A program made the translations under genes and the position numbers. From Candidatus Gastranaerophilales bacterium (GTDB lineage: Bacteria; Cyanobacteriota; Vampirovibrionia; Gastranaerophilales; Gastranaerophilaceae), in NCBI GenBank assembly GCA_944322895.1, contig CALUQL010000009.1, forward strand, positions 1 to 44,317: a stretch of 44,317 bases of DNA, written 5' to 3'. Below the pieces are notes generated by a model. That model was not told the origin of the DNA. It was given only the letters and a program-made list of their open reading frames with translations, and searched no databases. Of this stretch, positions 1 to 7,753 are shown piece by piece (position 1 is the first letter of the stretch; each line of letters starts with the position of its first letter).

Positions 1-206
1 CAACTGTCAACTTGCATTGCAATATTTTCGAGTTTTTCTTTAATCTCTTCAAAATTTAATTTTGCTTGAGTATCTGTAATAAGGTTTTCTATTGATTCAA
101 CTGAATTCTTTATATCAAGGACATCCAGTTCTTTAACAGAATCTATATTATTAAGCTTTTCACATACTTCTTCCAAGATTTCTTCGTAATTATTTTCAGC
201 AGCCAT
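1..206 (-). CDS. 5' part of a coiled-coil protein, runs off the window
   Basis: Read on the minus strand, an ATG at 206 opens 68 codons that stay open to the window edge, so only the N-terminus is seen. A GAGAG motif sits about seven bases upstream of the ATG and supports this start. The visible part (beginning MAAENNYEEILEEV) is rich in Glu, Lys, Leu and Asn with hydrophobic residues at regular spacing, so it is probably a helical coiled coil. There is no signal peptide or membrane segment in what is visible. I do not recognise the family. The next 161 bases to the glycosylase gene hold nothing I can identify. Confidence 0.6.
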   Translation of the reverse strand, partial: MAAENNYEEILEEVCEKLNNIDSVKELDVLDIKNSVESIENLITDTQAKLNFEEIKEKLENIAMQVDS

Positions 207-367
207 TTTGCACTCTCTATTTTTCCACTTTATTAATTTTTATTTTATCAAACATACGCTATTACTGCACAGTTTGTAGTATTATTTTGTTCTTGTTTGT
301 TGCTCTGTCTATGAAAGCCTTGTGTTTATTGGATTTCCTGAAAAACAAATATTACAAATGATTAAGT

Positions 368-952
368 TTATTGCTCTGATATTTCTTTTATTTTATATAA
401 ATCTTGTTTTGTTAACCATCTTGGTGAACCATCCAATTCTGAATGATTTCTTAATAGATATGAAGGATGGAAAATTACTGTCGTATCAATATTGTCAAAA
501 AGCTTGTACCATTTGCCTCTTATTTCAGAAATTTTTATTTTGTTTCCTAAAAATGATTTTGCACTGGTGGCTCCGCATAGCACTATAACTTTAGGATTAA
601 CTGTTTTAATCTGTTCTAATAAATAATTTTCGCATAGTGCTTTCTCTTCATCAGTTGGTACTCTGTTTTCCGGTGGTCTGCATTTTACGGTGTTACATAT
701 ATAAAAATCATCTTTTCTGGAAAATCCGCATTCTTCAATAAGTTTGGTCAGTAATTTGCCGGCCCTTCCAACAAATGGAGTCCCTGTTGCATCTTCATCT
801 GCTCCGGGAGCTTCACCTATTAATAATATTTTTGCATTTGGATTTCCGTCTGAAAATACTATGTTTTTTCGTGTCTTTCCGAGTTCACACTTATAACAAT
901 TTTGGCATTCTTCTTTTATTTTGTTTAATTTTGTTTCTTTTTCTTTTGTCAT
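368..952 (-). CDS. family 4 uracil-DNA glycosylase (Fe-S type)
   Basis: It removes uracil from DNA as the first step of base excision repair, in the cytoplasm. The 194 residues match the usual family length. The GEAPG water-activating motif lies at 46-50, followed by GTPFVGRAGK at 57-66. The second active-site motif HPSYLLR starts at H162. Cys16, Cys19, Cys91 and Cys107 have the family-4 spacing for a [4Fe-4S] cluster (CxxC, then two Cys 16 apart), and CRPPENR follows at 91-97. The ATG at 952 has AGGA eight bases upstream. Relatives are often annotated as phage-type DNA polymerase because SPO1 polymerase carries this domain as an N-terminal fusion. No polymerase domain is present here. It is transcribed in the same direction as the GH57 gene 220 bases upstream but has its own candidate promoter. 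Confidence 0.93.
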   Translation of the reverse strand: MTKEKETKLNKIKEECQNCYKCELGKTRKNIVFSDGNPNAKILLIGEAPGADEDATGTPFVGRAGKLLTKLIEECGFSRKDDFYICNTVKCRPPENRVPTDEEKALCENYLLEQIKTVNPKVIVLCGATSAKSFLGNKIKISEIRGKWYKLFDNIDTTVIFHPSYLLRNHSELDGSPRWLTKQDLYKIKEISEQ

Positions 953-981
953 CTTTAATTCCTAAATTTTGTATATAGTTT

Positions 982-1010
982 ATTTTACATTAGTTAAAAT
1001 CACAATACAA
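982..1010 (-). promoter_or_regulatory. sigma70-type promoter for the uracil-DNA glycosylase gene
   Basis: On the minus strand TTGTAT (1010-1005) is followed after exactly 17 bases by TAAAAT (987-982), about 30 bases before the ATG at 952. The same TTGTAT-17-TAAAAT arrangement recurs upstream of ctpA, which adds some weight. Prediction from sequence only. Confidence 0.5.
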
Positions 1011-1145
1011 ATAAGATATTGGCTTTTTTAAACAAAAGTATAACTGATAAATATAGTTACTAAGTCCAATGAAGCCAAATGGTAAATCTTGTATTATATA
1101 AAAGTAAATCCTCAACTCTTCTGATTGCTTATTCTTAGTGCTCAT

Positions 1146-1170
1146 CCCCTTCTTTGAAGGGGTTTTCTTT
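1146..1170 (+). terminator. orphan plus-strand intrinsic terminator
   Basis: CCCCTTC (1146-1152) and GAAGGGG (1156-1162) form a seven-base-pair hairpin with a TTT loop, followed on the plus strand by a T-rich run from 1163. The orientation is odd: both flanking genes lie on the minus strand, where the hairpin is preceded by the A-rich run and has no U tract after it. Either a short plus-strand RNA ends here, or the hairpin serves another role at the 3' end of the GH57 mRNA. A TATTATATAA stretch near 1093 could be its -10 region. The rest of the 953-1174 gap holds only the glycosylase promoter. Confidence 0.55.
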
Positions 1171-1174
1171 TCTT

Positions 1175-3427
1175 TTATGTTGGACGCGTTAATGTTAATG
1201 GTATATCTTTAGGATAAATATCTTCTGTAACACCACTACAACCTGTTATAAAGAAGAAGTCAAAACTGTCTCCTGGTTTTATTCCTATATCGTCAAAAGG
1301 AATACTTGTTTCGAAAATTTCTTTATGTACATATTTTATATGATGTCCCCATTGCAATTCCCATAATCCATCTTTTACTGCTGTTGAGAACTGCAATGGA
1401 TATTTTCTGTTACTTGTTACTGCGAATTTTACTTCATGAGTATAACCATCTAGTAGTATTGGATGTATAAAATCTTTTTTGTTTGTTGTTCTTGATGGCG
1501 ATGTTAGTGTTAATGAATCATTGTATGCTTTTATGTATACATAAATTGAAAAATACTCTTTATAGCTTTCTTTACTGTCAAGTAGGTATTTATTTATATC
1601 AAAACGTATATATAAGTTATCTTTATCGGTTCCAAAATATATTCTGTTTAGTATTTTATTTTCTTGTATAACAGGTCCATCCGGAATATCAATACAACCT
1701 GCGTGTAGCCATTCATCATTGTCTTTTACCATCCCGTTTATTAATGGTGTAATCTGCCTTTTGGGTGTTCTTAATGGTTTCCCCATATATGACATTAATG
1801 GCATTTCTAAATAGCTTGGTATTGGTCTTTCTATTATTGTGTATACATTTTTAAGGTGTTCTCTGAACATAAAATCAAATATATGATCTTGACCGGAGTT
1901 ATTAGGTTCACCATACCACCAAAACCAGTCTGAACCTTCTGCTATGTATATTTCTGATCTTGCTGCTTTTATTTGTTCTTTTGTTAACCTGCCGGATTTC
2001 TCTGCCTCTTTTAAATCATTTCTGGCTTGAATTAGATATTTCCAAGCAATATTTTTTGTTGGTTCAGCAATCCATAATTGGAATTCTTGATTGACCCAAG
2101 AGCCTGTTGCTACTTTTTTTAGTGGCTTTTCAATTTTCTTGTTTTGATTGATAAAATCACTTATTAGTATTGTTTTTATATTTTTGTCTTCATTGATTAA
2201 AGAATATAATCTTTCTAAAAATATAGAACCATCTTCAGGATAAGAATCCCAACTGTTTTCTCCATCCATTGCTATAGTTAATATATGTTTTTTATCCGGA
2301 GAATTTTTGAGTTTGTCTTGTACTGTTTTTATTCTATCGAATAAATCATTTGCACATAAAACACTATCATGATGAGGATATTCGAAACCAATTAAGTTTG
2401 GAATGACTGAATCTCTGAATATTATATCTATTTCTTTATCTTGATTTGTTTTATATAAATATAATGAACAAACATCGTATGGATCTTCATAGCATCCTCT
2501 AAAATCCCTTACAAATTCTTTCTTTAATGAATTTGATAAAACACTCTCGTCTGTTATAACCCATTTTACTCCAAGATTTGCCAGAACGTCTAATGTTTTT
2601 TGGCTTATACAATGTTCACTTGGCCATATACCCTGTGGTTCTTTTCCAAAGGTATTTTTAATTTTATCGAAGGCCATTTTGATTTGTTCTTTTACATCTA
2701 GTATTAGTGATATTTTGCAATCAGGTAATTGATGTTTTAAAAATGGAGTCTTTAAATCTTTTGGATTTATTAATATAGGTAAAATGGGATGATTATATGG
2801 ACTTGTTAATATTTCTATTCTTCCGTCATCTTGATATTTTTTAAATGTTGGGATTATTTGTTTGATGATTTTTCTGTTTAAATCTATTAAATTTTTTCTG
2901 TCTTCAAGATTGTAATTTGAACCTTTATCTTCAAATTCTTTTAAATCCGGATATACTTTTTTCCATATTGGATCAAACCATACCAAATTGAATAACATCA
3001 TAATATCAGCATATTCTTGAAGTGAAAAATCATTTATGCCTATTTCTGAATCACTGTATCTTTTGGTGTACAATTCATTATATCTGGGATTTTTAGCTAT
3101 TAGATTTTCGTAATTAGCATCGAAAAAATAGTTTAAAATATAAAGTTTATCATCATCTGTAAGTTCTTCTGTTGGAGTTATTGTTAATTTGGAATGAATA
3201 TCGTGGCCATCATTGTATGCATAGTCTTCTATTGTATCTATAAGTGCAGGTACTATGCTGAAATTTAACTTTAAATTTGGAAATTTATCCAATAGAAGCA
3301 GCATATCAAGATAATCTTTTATGGCGTGTAATCTTGCCCAGGGCATAAGCCTTATGCCATTTGGCTGTGTTTGATAGTTAGGCTGATGGAAATGCCATAC
3401 GAAAGCTAATGATAATTCTTTTTGCAT
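1175..3427 (-). CDS. GH57 family glycoside hydrolase (amylase-like) with C-terminal beta domain
   Basis: Probably hydrolyses or rearranges alpha-glucans such as glycogen in the cytoplasm; no signal peptide is seen. I place the start at the ATG at 3427, which has AGGA eight bases upstream. An in-frame TTG at 3448 adds seven residues but lacks a ribosome site. Counting from the ATG gives 750 residues. Near the N-terminus the FHQPNY motif is GH57 region 1. GIWPSEH (Glu278 numbered from the TTG) carries the likely nucleophile, and AMDGENSW (Asp395) the likely acid/base. After about residue 600 comes a region with the look of a glucodextranase-like or DOMON-like beta sandwich (NRIYFGTDKDNLYIRFD). 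This layout resembles the long GH57 alpha-amylase/alpha-mannosidase group; substrate cannot be read from sequence. A TATAAT at 3488-3483 may be its -10 element. Confidence 0.9.
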   Translation of the reverse strand: MQKELSLAFVWHFHQPNYQTQPNGIRLMPWARLHAIKDYLDMLLLLDKFPNLKLNFSIVPALIDTIEDYAYNDGHDIHSKLTITPTEELTDDDKLYILNYFFDANYENLIAKNPRYNELYTKRYSDSEIGINDFSLQEYADIMMLFNLVWFDPIWKKVYPDLKEFEDKGSNYNLEDRKNLIDLNRKIIKQIIPTFKKYQDDGRIEILTSPYNHPILPILINPKDLKTPFLKHQLPDCKISLILDVKEQIKMAFDKIKNTFGKEPQGIWPSEHCISQKTLDVLANLGVKWVITDESVLSNSLKKEFVRDFRGCYEDPYDVCSLYLYKTNQDKEIDIIFRDSVIPNLIGFEYPHHDSVLCANDLFDRIKTVQDKLKNSPDKKHILTIAMDGENSWDSYPEDGSIFLERLYSLINEDKNIKTILISDFINQNKKIEKPLKKVATGSWVNQEFQLWIAEPTKNIAWKYLIQARNDLKEAEKSGRLTKEQIKAARSEIYIAEGSDWFWWYGEPNNSGQDHIFDFMFREHLKNVYTIIERPIPSYLEMPLMSYMGKPLRTPKRQITPLINGMVKDNDEWLHAGCIDIPDGPVIQENKILNRIYFGTDKDNLYIRFDINKYLLDSKESYKEYFSIYVYIKAYNDSLTLTSPSRTTNKKDFIHPILLDGYTHEVKFAVTSNRKYPLQFSTAVKDGLWELQWGHHIKYVHKEIFETSIPFDDIGIKPGDSFDFFFITGCSGVTEDIYPKDIPLTLTRPT

Positions 3428-3634
3428 ACTATAATTCCTGCTTGACAAAATGATATCATTTTATTCTCAAATATACAACTATATTATATTTTAGCCATCT
3501 TTCTTGAAATGTTAAGATATTTAACAAATACGTATAGTGAACAAATGCGTTAATATGGCTGAATGTTGAGTGTATTTCATACATTCATTGTGTAAAAAAA
3601 TCTCTTGGGTACTATACAATAAATGAAAATAATG

Positions 3635-3767
3635 CTTTAATGGTAAAGTAATGATTTAATAAGTGTTTACATCCTGTAAATTAAATAAAGTTTAGTCGAA
3701 AGACTATTAGGGAGAGGAGATTTGGAATAAAATCCAAACTGGCCGCAACGGAAATAGCGGCTTTTTT
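3635..3767 (+). ncRNA. candidate plus-strand structured RNA, five successive hairpins
   Basis: Between two minus-strand genes, the plus strand shows five short perfect stems in a row. They are CTTTA/TAAAG (3635-3648), TTTACA/TGTAAA (3666-3680), TAGTC/GACTA closing a GAAA tetraloop (3693-3706), TTTGGA/TCCAAA (3721-3738), and GCCGC/GCGGC (3742-3761) followed by six T. A purine-rich GGGAGAGGAG segment separates the third and fourth stems. A TACAAT at 3615-3620 is a possible -10 element. There is no plus-strand gene downstream, so a riboswitch is unlikely and a free-standing small RNA is more plausible. I could not match it to a known family. The rest of the gap from 3428 to 3634 shows only the putative GH57 promoter. 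Confidence 0.45.
3742..3767 (+). terminator. intrinsic terminator of the plus-strand RNA
   Basis: GCCGC (3742-3746) pairs with GCGGC (3757-3761) across a ten-base loop, and CTTTTTTATTTT follows. The U tract lies on the plus strand only, so it ends a plus-strand transcript. Confidence 0.7.
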
Positions 3768-3788
3768 ATTTTGTTTTAAAATAATAAA

Positions 3789-3950
3789 GCCCTATACAAG
3801 TACGATTTTGTTACCTGTGAATGCTCCACAGGTGGGTAAGTGCCTTAACAAATCCGTTTCCTGCTGCTTGGCAGGTCTACTGCATTGTTATTAGAGTCAT
3901 CTTTCCCTATTAATCAAGATGTAGGAACAAAATAAATACCCGTATAGAGC
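3789..3950 (-). ncRNA. structured non-coding RNA of about 162 nt, 6S-like outline
   Basis: The two ends of this segment fold into a long closing helix when read on the minus strand. 3950-3942 pairs with 3797-3789, 3941-3937 with 3802-3798, and, after a small internal loop, 3933-3926 with 3812-3805. Three of these pairs are G-U on the minus strand but C-A mismatches on the plus strand, which fixes the orientation. Inside are CATCTT/AAGATG, TAACAA/TTGTTA, CCTGC/GCAGG with a six-base loop, and ACCTGTG/CACAGGT. An extended -10 box (TGTTATAAT) ends six bases before G3950, exactly where the helix begins. The 3' helix strand is followed by a U-rich TTTATTATTTT. Long closing helix, large central bubble, a small hairpin on its 3' side and an apical stem recall 6S RNA. 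The family is not confirmed. Confidence 0.65.
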
Positions 3951-3956
3951 ATTTGT

Positions 3957-3985
3957 ATTATAACACTTTATTCTTTATTTTTCAC
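3957..3985 (-). promoter_or_regulatory. extended -10 promoter of the minus-strand RNA
   Basis: On the minus strand TG-T-TATAAT occupies 3965-3957, with GTGAAA (3985-3980) 17 bases upstream as a weak -35. Transcription would begin at about G3950, the first base of the closing helix of the RNA. The element lies across the ctpA stop codon at 3968-3970. Confidence 0.6.
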
Positions 3986-5239
3986 TAGCTCTCTGATTAT
4001 TTTTTTGGCTTTTCTTAATTGTTTATCATTTTTTTGTGTGAAGATGGTATCTTGTTTTATTACAATATCTGGTTCTAAACCTTTTCCGTATATATCATTT
4101 CCATCAGGAAGGATATATCTGTCAGTAGTTAATATAAGTCCTGTTTCGTTTGGCATAGGGATAACTTGTTGTATTGAGTTTTTTCCATAACTTCTTTCGC
4201 CTATTAATATAGCATCTAAGTTATCTTTTAACGTACCAGCAAGAATTTCTGATGCACTTGCAGTATTTCTGTTGATTAGGATTACAATGGGTTTGTTTTT
4301 AAATATCTTTTCCCCGTCTGAATATATTTGATATTTTGTATTAATTCTTGATTGTATACTTACAATTTTTCCTGTATCCATCATAAAGTTTGCCATTTGA
4401 ATTGCATTGGCAAGAACTCCGCCGTAGTTGTTTCTTAAATCAATAATTATCCCCTTTGTATTGTTTGTTTTTATAATAATATCTTTAAAATCTGAAACTG
4501 CTTTTTCCCCCATTATATTTGCCAGTGTTATAATGCCGATGTTATCTCTTGTAATTTTATATTCCATTGTTTTTATAGGAATAGCTTTTCTTTTAATTTT
4601 TTTTGTAATTAATAAATTATTTCTTTTTATAGTAATTTCAATCTCTTTATTATCTGTGTTTTCTATAGCTTTTATAATGGTTTTCATTTCTAATTTATCT
4701 GTTTTTTCTCCATTAACGGAAACTATCGTATCACCCGGAAGAATATTTGCACCTTGAGCTGGTGAATTATCCATAATATGGTTTATAACAACTTCATTAC
4801 CAGATTTATTGAATAATATGCCTATACCGGTAATTTCGGAATCTATTATCATTTTTTGTTTAGAGAATAAATCTGATTGTAGGAATTTACTATATGGATC
4901 ATTTAAGCTTGCCAGCATACTGTTAATAGCTATATTTGCGTCTTCAATTGTTTTTATATGTTTAAAATATCTCGTTCTCCATCTTATCCAATTTTGATTA
5001 TTCAATGTTTCATCTACATATGAATTTTTTGTTATTCTCCAGACATTTATAAATAAGCGTTGTGGAGCTATATTTTGAGATATTGTTATTTTTTGTAATG
5101 TCTTTGGTATTATATTGAAATTGATATAATTTTCAGTTTTGAAAAACAAGTTAAAAATAATTATTGTAATAATGAAGAATACTAAATAAAATATTATATT
5201 TCTTTGTTGAATCTCTTTATTCATGAACTTTGCACCCAT
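3968..5239 (-). CDS. ctpA: C-terminal processing peptidase, S41 family, membrane-anchored
   Basis: Envelope serine protease that trims or degrades exported proteins from their C-termini. The 423 residues show an N-terminal membrane anchor (about 14-33). A PDZ domain spans about 136-208, with the GDTIVSVNGE strand near 169-178, and the S41 catalytic domain spans about 225-395. The Ser/Lys dyad is likely Ser330 in NTASASEI and Lys353 in SYGKNSIQ. DLRNNYGGVL near 267-276 is also characteristic. The TAAAAT box ends five bases before the first ATG (5239), so the mRNA is either leaderless or starts at the second ATG (5224). The gene is divergent from the metallophosphoesterase gene, 79 bases away. 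Confidence 0.93.
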   Translation of the reverse strand: MGAKFMNKEIQQRNIIFYLVFFIITIIIFNLFFKTENYINFNIIPKTLQKITISQNIAPQRLFINVWRITKNSYVDETLNNQNWIRWRTRYFKHIKTIEDANIAINSMLASLNDPYSKFLQSDLFSKQKMIIDSEITGIGILFNKSGNEVVINHIMDNSPAQGANILPGDTIVSVNGEKTDKLEMKTIIKAIENTDNKEIEITIKRNNLLITKKIKRKAIPIKTMEYKITRDNIGIITLANIMGEKAVSDFKDIIIKTNNTKGIIIDLRNNYGGVLANAIQMANFMMDTGKIVSIQSRINTKYQIYSDGEKIFKNKPIVILINRNTASASEILAGTLKDNLDAILIGERSYGKNSIQQVIPMPNETGLILTTDRYILPDGNDIYGKGLEPDIVIKQDTIFTQKNDKQLRKAKKIIRELVKNKE

Positions 5240-5244
5240 ATTGT

Positions 5245-5273
5245 ATTTTATACTCTTTTATTTTTTTATACAA
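5245..5273 (-). promoter_or_regulatory. ctpA promoter, nearly leaderless
   Basis: TTGTAT (5273-5268), a 17-base spacer and TAAAAT (5250-5245) lie on the minus strand. The expected start of transcription falls on or next to the ATG at 5239. Confidence 0.5.
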
Positions 5274-5302
5274 TTATTTTCTGGTAAAAAGTTCTTTTTA
5301 TC

Positions 5303-5311
5303 TGATATAAT
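5303..5311 (+). promoter_or_regulatory. extended -10 promoter, leaderless metallophosphoesterase mRNA
   Basis: TG-A-TATAAT ends at 5311, seven bases before the ATG at 5319, so transcription should start at about 5318-5319. There is no Shine-Dalgarno sequence between them. No good -35 is visible, as is common with extended -10 promoters. Confidence 0.55.
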
Positions 5312-5318
5312 ATAGTCT

Positions 5319-6266
5319 ATGAAAAAGTTATTTAAGGATTGTCTTTATATACTTTTTGTTGTGATGGTTATGTTCTTCCTTAGTGACCAACCGTCATTTT
5401 CGCGTTCGATGAAGTTTGTTCAATTATCTGATATTCATTATTCTTTGATAAGGGATGATACCAGTTATAAACTTTTGTCCAAAACGAGACCTTTATTAAA
5501 GGATGCTATAAAACAAATTAACGCTCAAAGAAATATCAAGTTTGTTATGGTTACAGGTGATGGTATTGATAAACCTACTAAAGACTCATTATATAGTCTA
5601 ACAGAAGAACTTAATACCTTACATTCGCCTTGGTATTATGTTTTAGGTAATCATGACACTTCTACTGACGGTTTTTTGACAAAAATAAGATTTGTTGAGA
5701 TTCTTAAAGAAACAAATCCAAATTATGTTTTTGATTCTACTTATTACACATTCAAGCCACAAAAAGGTTATAGGGTAATTGTTTTGGATGGTGCAAAAAA
5801 TAAAGGCATATCTTCTCATGGTATTTTGCCTGAGGAGCAATTGCTTTGGCTTGATAGTATTTTAAGTAAATCTAAAAATGATACTGTGTTGATTTTTATA
5901 CATTTCCCTTTGTTACCACCTTACGAATCTAAAGGACATGAAATTATAAATGCAGATGAATTTAAAGCTGTTTTAAAAAAATATGATATGCCAATTGCCA
6001 TATTTTCTGGGCATTATCATGCAGCTAAAATTACCAAAAGAGGTAATATTTTACATGTATCATCACCAGCATTAGCTGGTTATCCTAATGCCTTTAGAGT
6101 AATTGAAGTCACTAATAAAGCAAAACAAACAATTTTTAAATTTAGCTTTTGTGAAACAAATTTAAAAGATTTACAAATGAAGACTAAGATTATGACTTTT
6201 GGTGGTGCCATATACTATGGAAAGCCTAAAGACAGAAACACAACAATTATAATAGAAAAAAAGTAG
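5319..6266 (+). CDS. calcineurin-like metallophosphoesterase, exported
   Basis: Predicted two-metal phosphoesterase acting outside the cytoplasmic membrane. The 315 residues begin with a hydrophobic segment (about 8-21) that looks like a signal peptide or anchor, just before the first metal motif. Motifs in order: DIH at 38-40, GDG at 80-82, GNHD at 110-113, His195 in FIHFP, and GHYH at 231-234. The complete set suggests an active enzyme. The substrate is unknown; relatives include phosphodiesterases and purple-phosphatase-like enzymes. The start is supported only by the promoter spacing because no ribosome site precedes it. It leads a likely three-gene operon with the MBL hydrolase (6-base gap) and the TPR protein. 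Confidence 0.88.
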   Translation: MKKLFKDCLYILFVVMVMFFLSDQPSFSRSMKFVQLSDIHYSLIRDDTSYKLLSKTRPLLKDAIKQINAQRNIKFVMVTGDGIDKPTKDSLYSLTEELNTLHSPWYYVLGNHDTSTDGFLTKIRFVEILKETNPNYVFDSTYYTFKPQKGYRVIVLDGAKNKGISSHGILPEEQLLWLDSILSKSKNDTVLIFIHFPLLPPYESKGHEIINADEFKAVLKKYDMPIAIFSGHYHAAKITKRGNILHVSSPALAGYPNAFRVIEVTNKAKQTIFKFSFCETNLKDLQMKTKIMTFGGAIYYGKPKDRNTTIIIEKK

Positions 6267-6272
6267 GAACTT

Positions 6273-7211
6273 ATGGAAAATTCTGATTTTAAAGTTAAAT
6301 TTTGGGGTGTTAGAGGTTCTTATCCCGTTGTAAATAAAGACTTTTTAGAGTATGGCGGTAATACTTCCTGTGTTGAAGTTATAGCTGGTTCTCACCGTAT
6401 AATCCTTGATGGGGGAACAGGGCTTATTGCTTTAGGTGATAAGATTTTTGAAGAATATATATCTTCTTCAGGTAATGTTTTTGATAGAAAGCCAATGAAT
6501 ATTACCATGCTTTTAAGTCATATTCATCAAGATCATATTCAAGGTTTAAACTTTTTTAAACCTATTAATGTTCTTACTACTCAGTTTTCTTTATTTGGAT
6601 ACAGTGGTTTTGATACTTCTTTAGATGAAACTTTGTCTGAGTTGATTTATGGTAAGTCTTTCCCTATAAATTTGTATGATATAACGGCAGATTGTACTAT
6701 TACTGATATTACAGAGTCCGAAGTTCTTGTTCTGGCTAAAGATAATACTAAACCTGTTCTTAAAAGGATTTCTTGCTTAGAAGATATAAATCCCAAAGAA
6801 GATGAAGTAATTATTTCGTTTATGAAGTCTAATGCTCATCCTAATTTTGGGGTTATGTGTTTTAAAATTAGTTATAAAGATAAGTCAATTGTATATGCTA
6901 CTGACACAGAATGTTATCTTGGCGGAGCTAAAAAACTTGAATTATTTGCAAAGGATACAGATTTATTAATTCATGACAGTCAATATACTAATGAGGACTA
7001 TCTTTCAAATGTGTCACCAAAGCAAGGTTTTGGACATTCTACTTTTGATATGGCATATCACGTTGCTGCTTCGGCAAATGTTAAACAGCTTGCATTTTTT
7101 CATTTTGATCCTTCTTATAATGATGAAAAATTGACAAATCTTGAAAATTTCTTTAAGAATAAAAATAAAAATTATTTCCTTGCAAAAGAAGGTATGGAAG
7201 TTTGTATTTAA
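6273..7211 (+). CDS. MBL-fold metallohydrolase
   Basis: The metallo-beta-lactamase fold hydrolase has a complete metal site: HIHQDH at 83-88, DTE near 212-214, and a later His in FFHFDP close to the C-terminus. GVRGSYP at 12-18 and YGGNTSCVEV near 27-36 are typical of the subgroup related to RNase Z and class II cyclic nucleotide phosphodiesterases (Lactamase_B_2). It has 312 residues and no signal peptide, so it is likely cytoplasmic. TAGGAA lies just upstream of the ATG. The substrate may be a phosphodiester or cyclic nucleotide, but that is a family-level guess. It is co-transcribed with the phosphoesterase before it. Confidence 0.85.
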   Translation: MENSDFKVKFWGVRGSYPVVNKDFLEYGGNTSCVEVIAGSHRIILDGGTGLIALGDKIFEEYISSSGNVFDRKPMNITMLLSHIHQDHIQGLNFFKPINVLTTQFSLFGYSGFDTSLDETLSELIYGKSFPINLYDITADCTITDITESEVLVLAKDNTKPVLKRISCLEDINPKEDEVIISFMKSNAHPNFGVMCFKISYKDKSIVYATDTECYLGGAKKLELFAKDTDLLIHDSQYTNEDYLSNVSPKQGFGHSTFDMAYHVAASANVKQLAFFHFDPSYNDEKLTNLENFFKNKNKNYFLAKEGMEVCI

Positions 7212-7753
7212 AAAGAATTTTTATAATTATTTTTTGTATACTCTTTTTCGGACAATATTGTTATGCCGCTCAGACTATTGATGCGGAGAAAAATGCATAC
7301 AGACATAATAATAAAGGAATTTTATATTTAAAAGAAAAATATTACTTTGGAGCTATAGAAGAATTTAAAATTGCTATTGATTTATTACCTAATTCTCAAG
7401 CAACTGCTGTATATTATTCAAACTTAGGCAGAACATATGAAGAAATTGGTTATCCGGAACTTGCTCGTTCTTGTTTTGAAAAAGCTGTCAGCATTAACGT
7501 TTTATGTTTTGATTATTATTTGAAATTGGCGCAAATTTATAGAAAACTTGGTATTGCAAATGAGAAACTGCTTGAATTTCAGAATAAAACAAATTCGCCT
7601 TTAAACGAAATTATGGTTGGACTTCTTTTTATTCAAAACGGGGATATTTCAACCGGAGTTACTGTTTTAGATGAATTTTGTAATAAAGAACCTAACCTTT
7701 TGATTACAGCTGGTGTTAAAGAATATTTAAAACAAATTACAAAATCTTTATAA
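7202..7753 (+). CDS. exported TPR-repeat protein
   Basis: The 183-residue protein has an N-terminal signal sequence (about 4-23, ending AYAA-type YCYAAQ). About two to three tetratricopeptide repeats follow between 30 and 125 (for example YYSNLGRTYEEIGYPELA), then a less regular helical tail. TPR domains bind partner proteins; none can be named. The start is a TTG inside the last codons of the MBL gene, a ten-base overlap pointing to translational coupling. The 3' end overlaps the convergent PHP gene by six bases. Confidence 0.8.
   Translation: MYLKRIFIIIFCILFFGQYCYAAQTIDAEKNAYRHNNKGILYLKEKYYFGAIEEFKIAIDLLPNSQATAVYYSNLGRTYEEIGYPELARSCFEKAVSINVLCFDYYLKLAQIYRKLGIANEKLLEFQNKTNSPLNEIMVGLLFIQNGDISTGVTVLDEFCNKEPNLLITAGVKEYLKQITKSL

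Noticed and set aside
368-952. Phage origin of the uracil-DNA glycosylase because relatives are annotated as phage-type polymerase
   Set aside because: The name comes from a domain shared with SPO1 polymerase. There is no polymerase domain and no phage gene nearby.
3428-3448. TTG start extending the GH57 protein by seven residues
   Set aside because: The ATG at 3427 has AGGA at good spacing, while the TTG has no ribosome site.
3635-3767. Known riboswitch (glutamine, glycine, SAM, preQ1, fluoride, guanidine)
   Set aside because: None of the conserved cores I could recall matches, and no plus-strand gene lies downstream to control.
3789-3950. SRP RNA or tmRNA as the identity of the structured RNA
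   Set aside because: The GGAAG-AGCAGCC type SRP loop and the Ala-tRNA-like ends of tmRNA are not present; length and pairing do not fit either.
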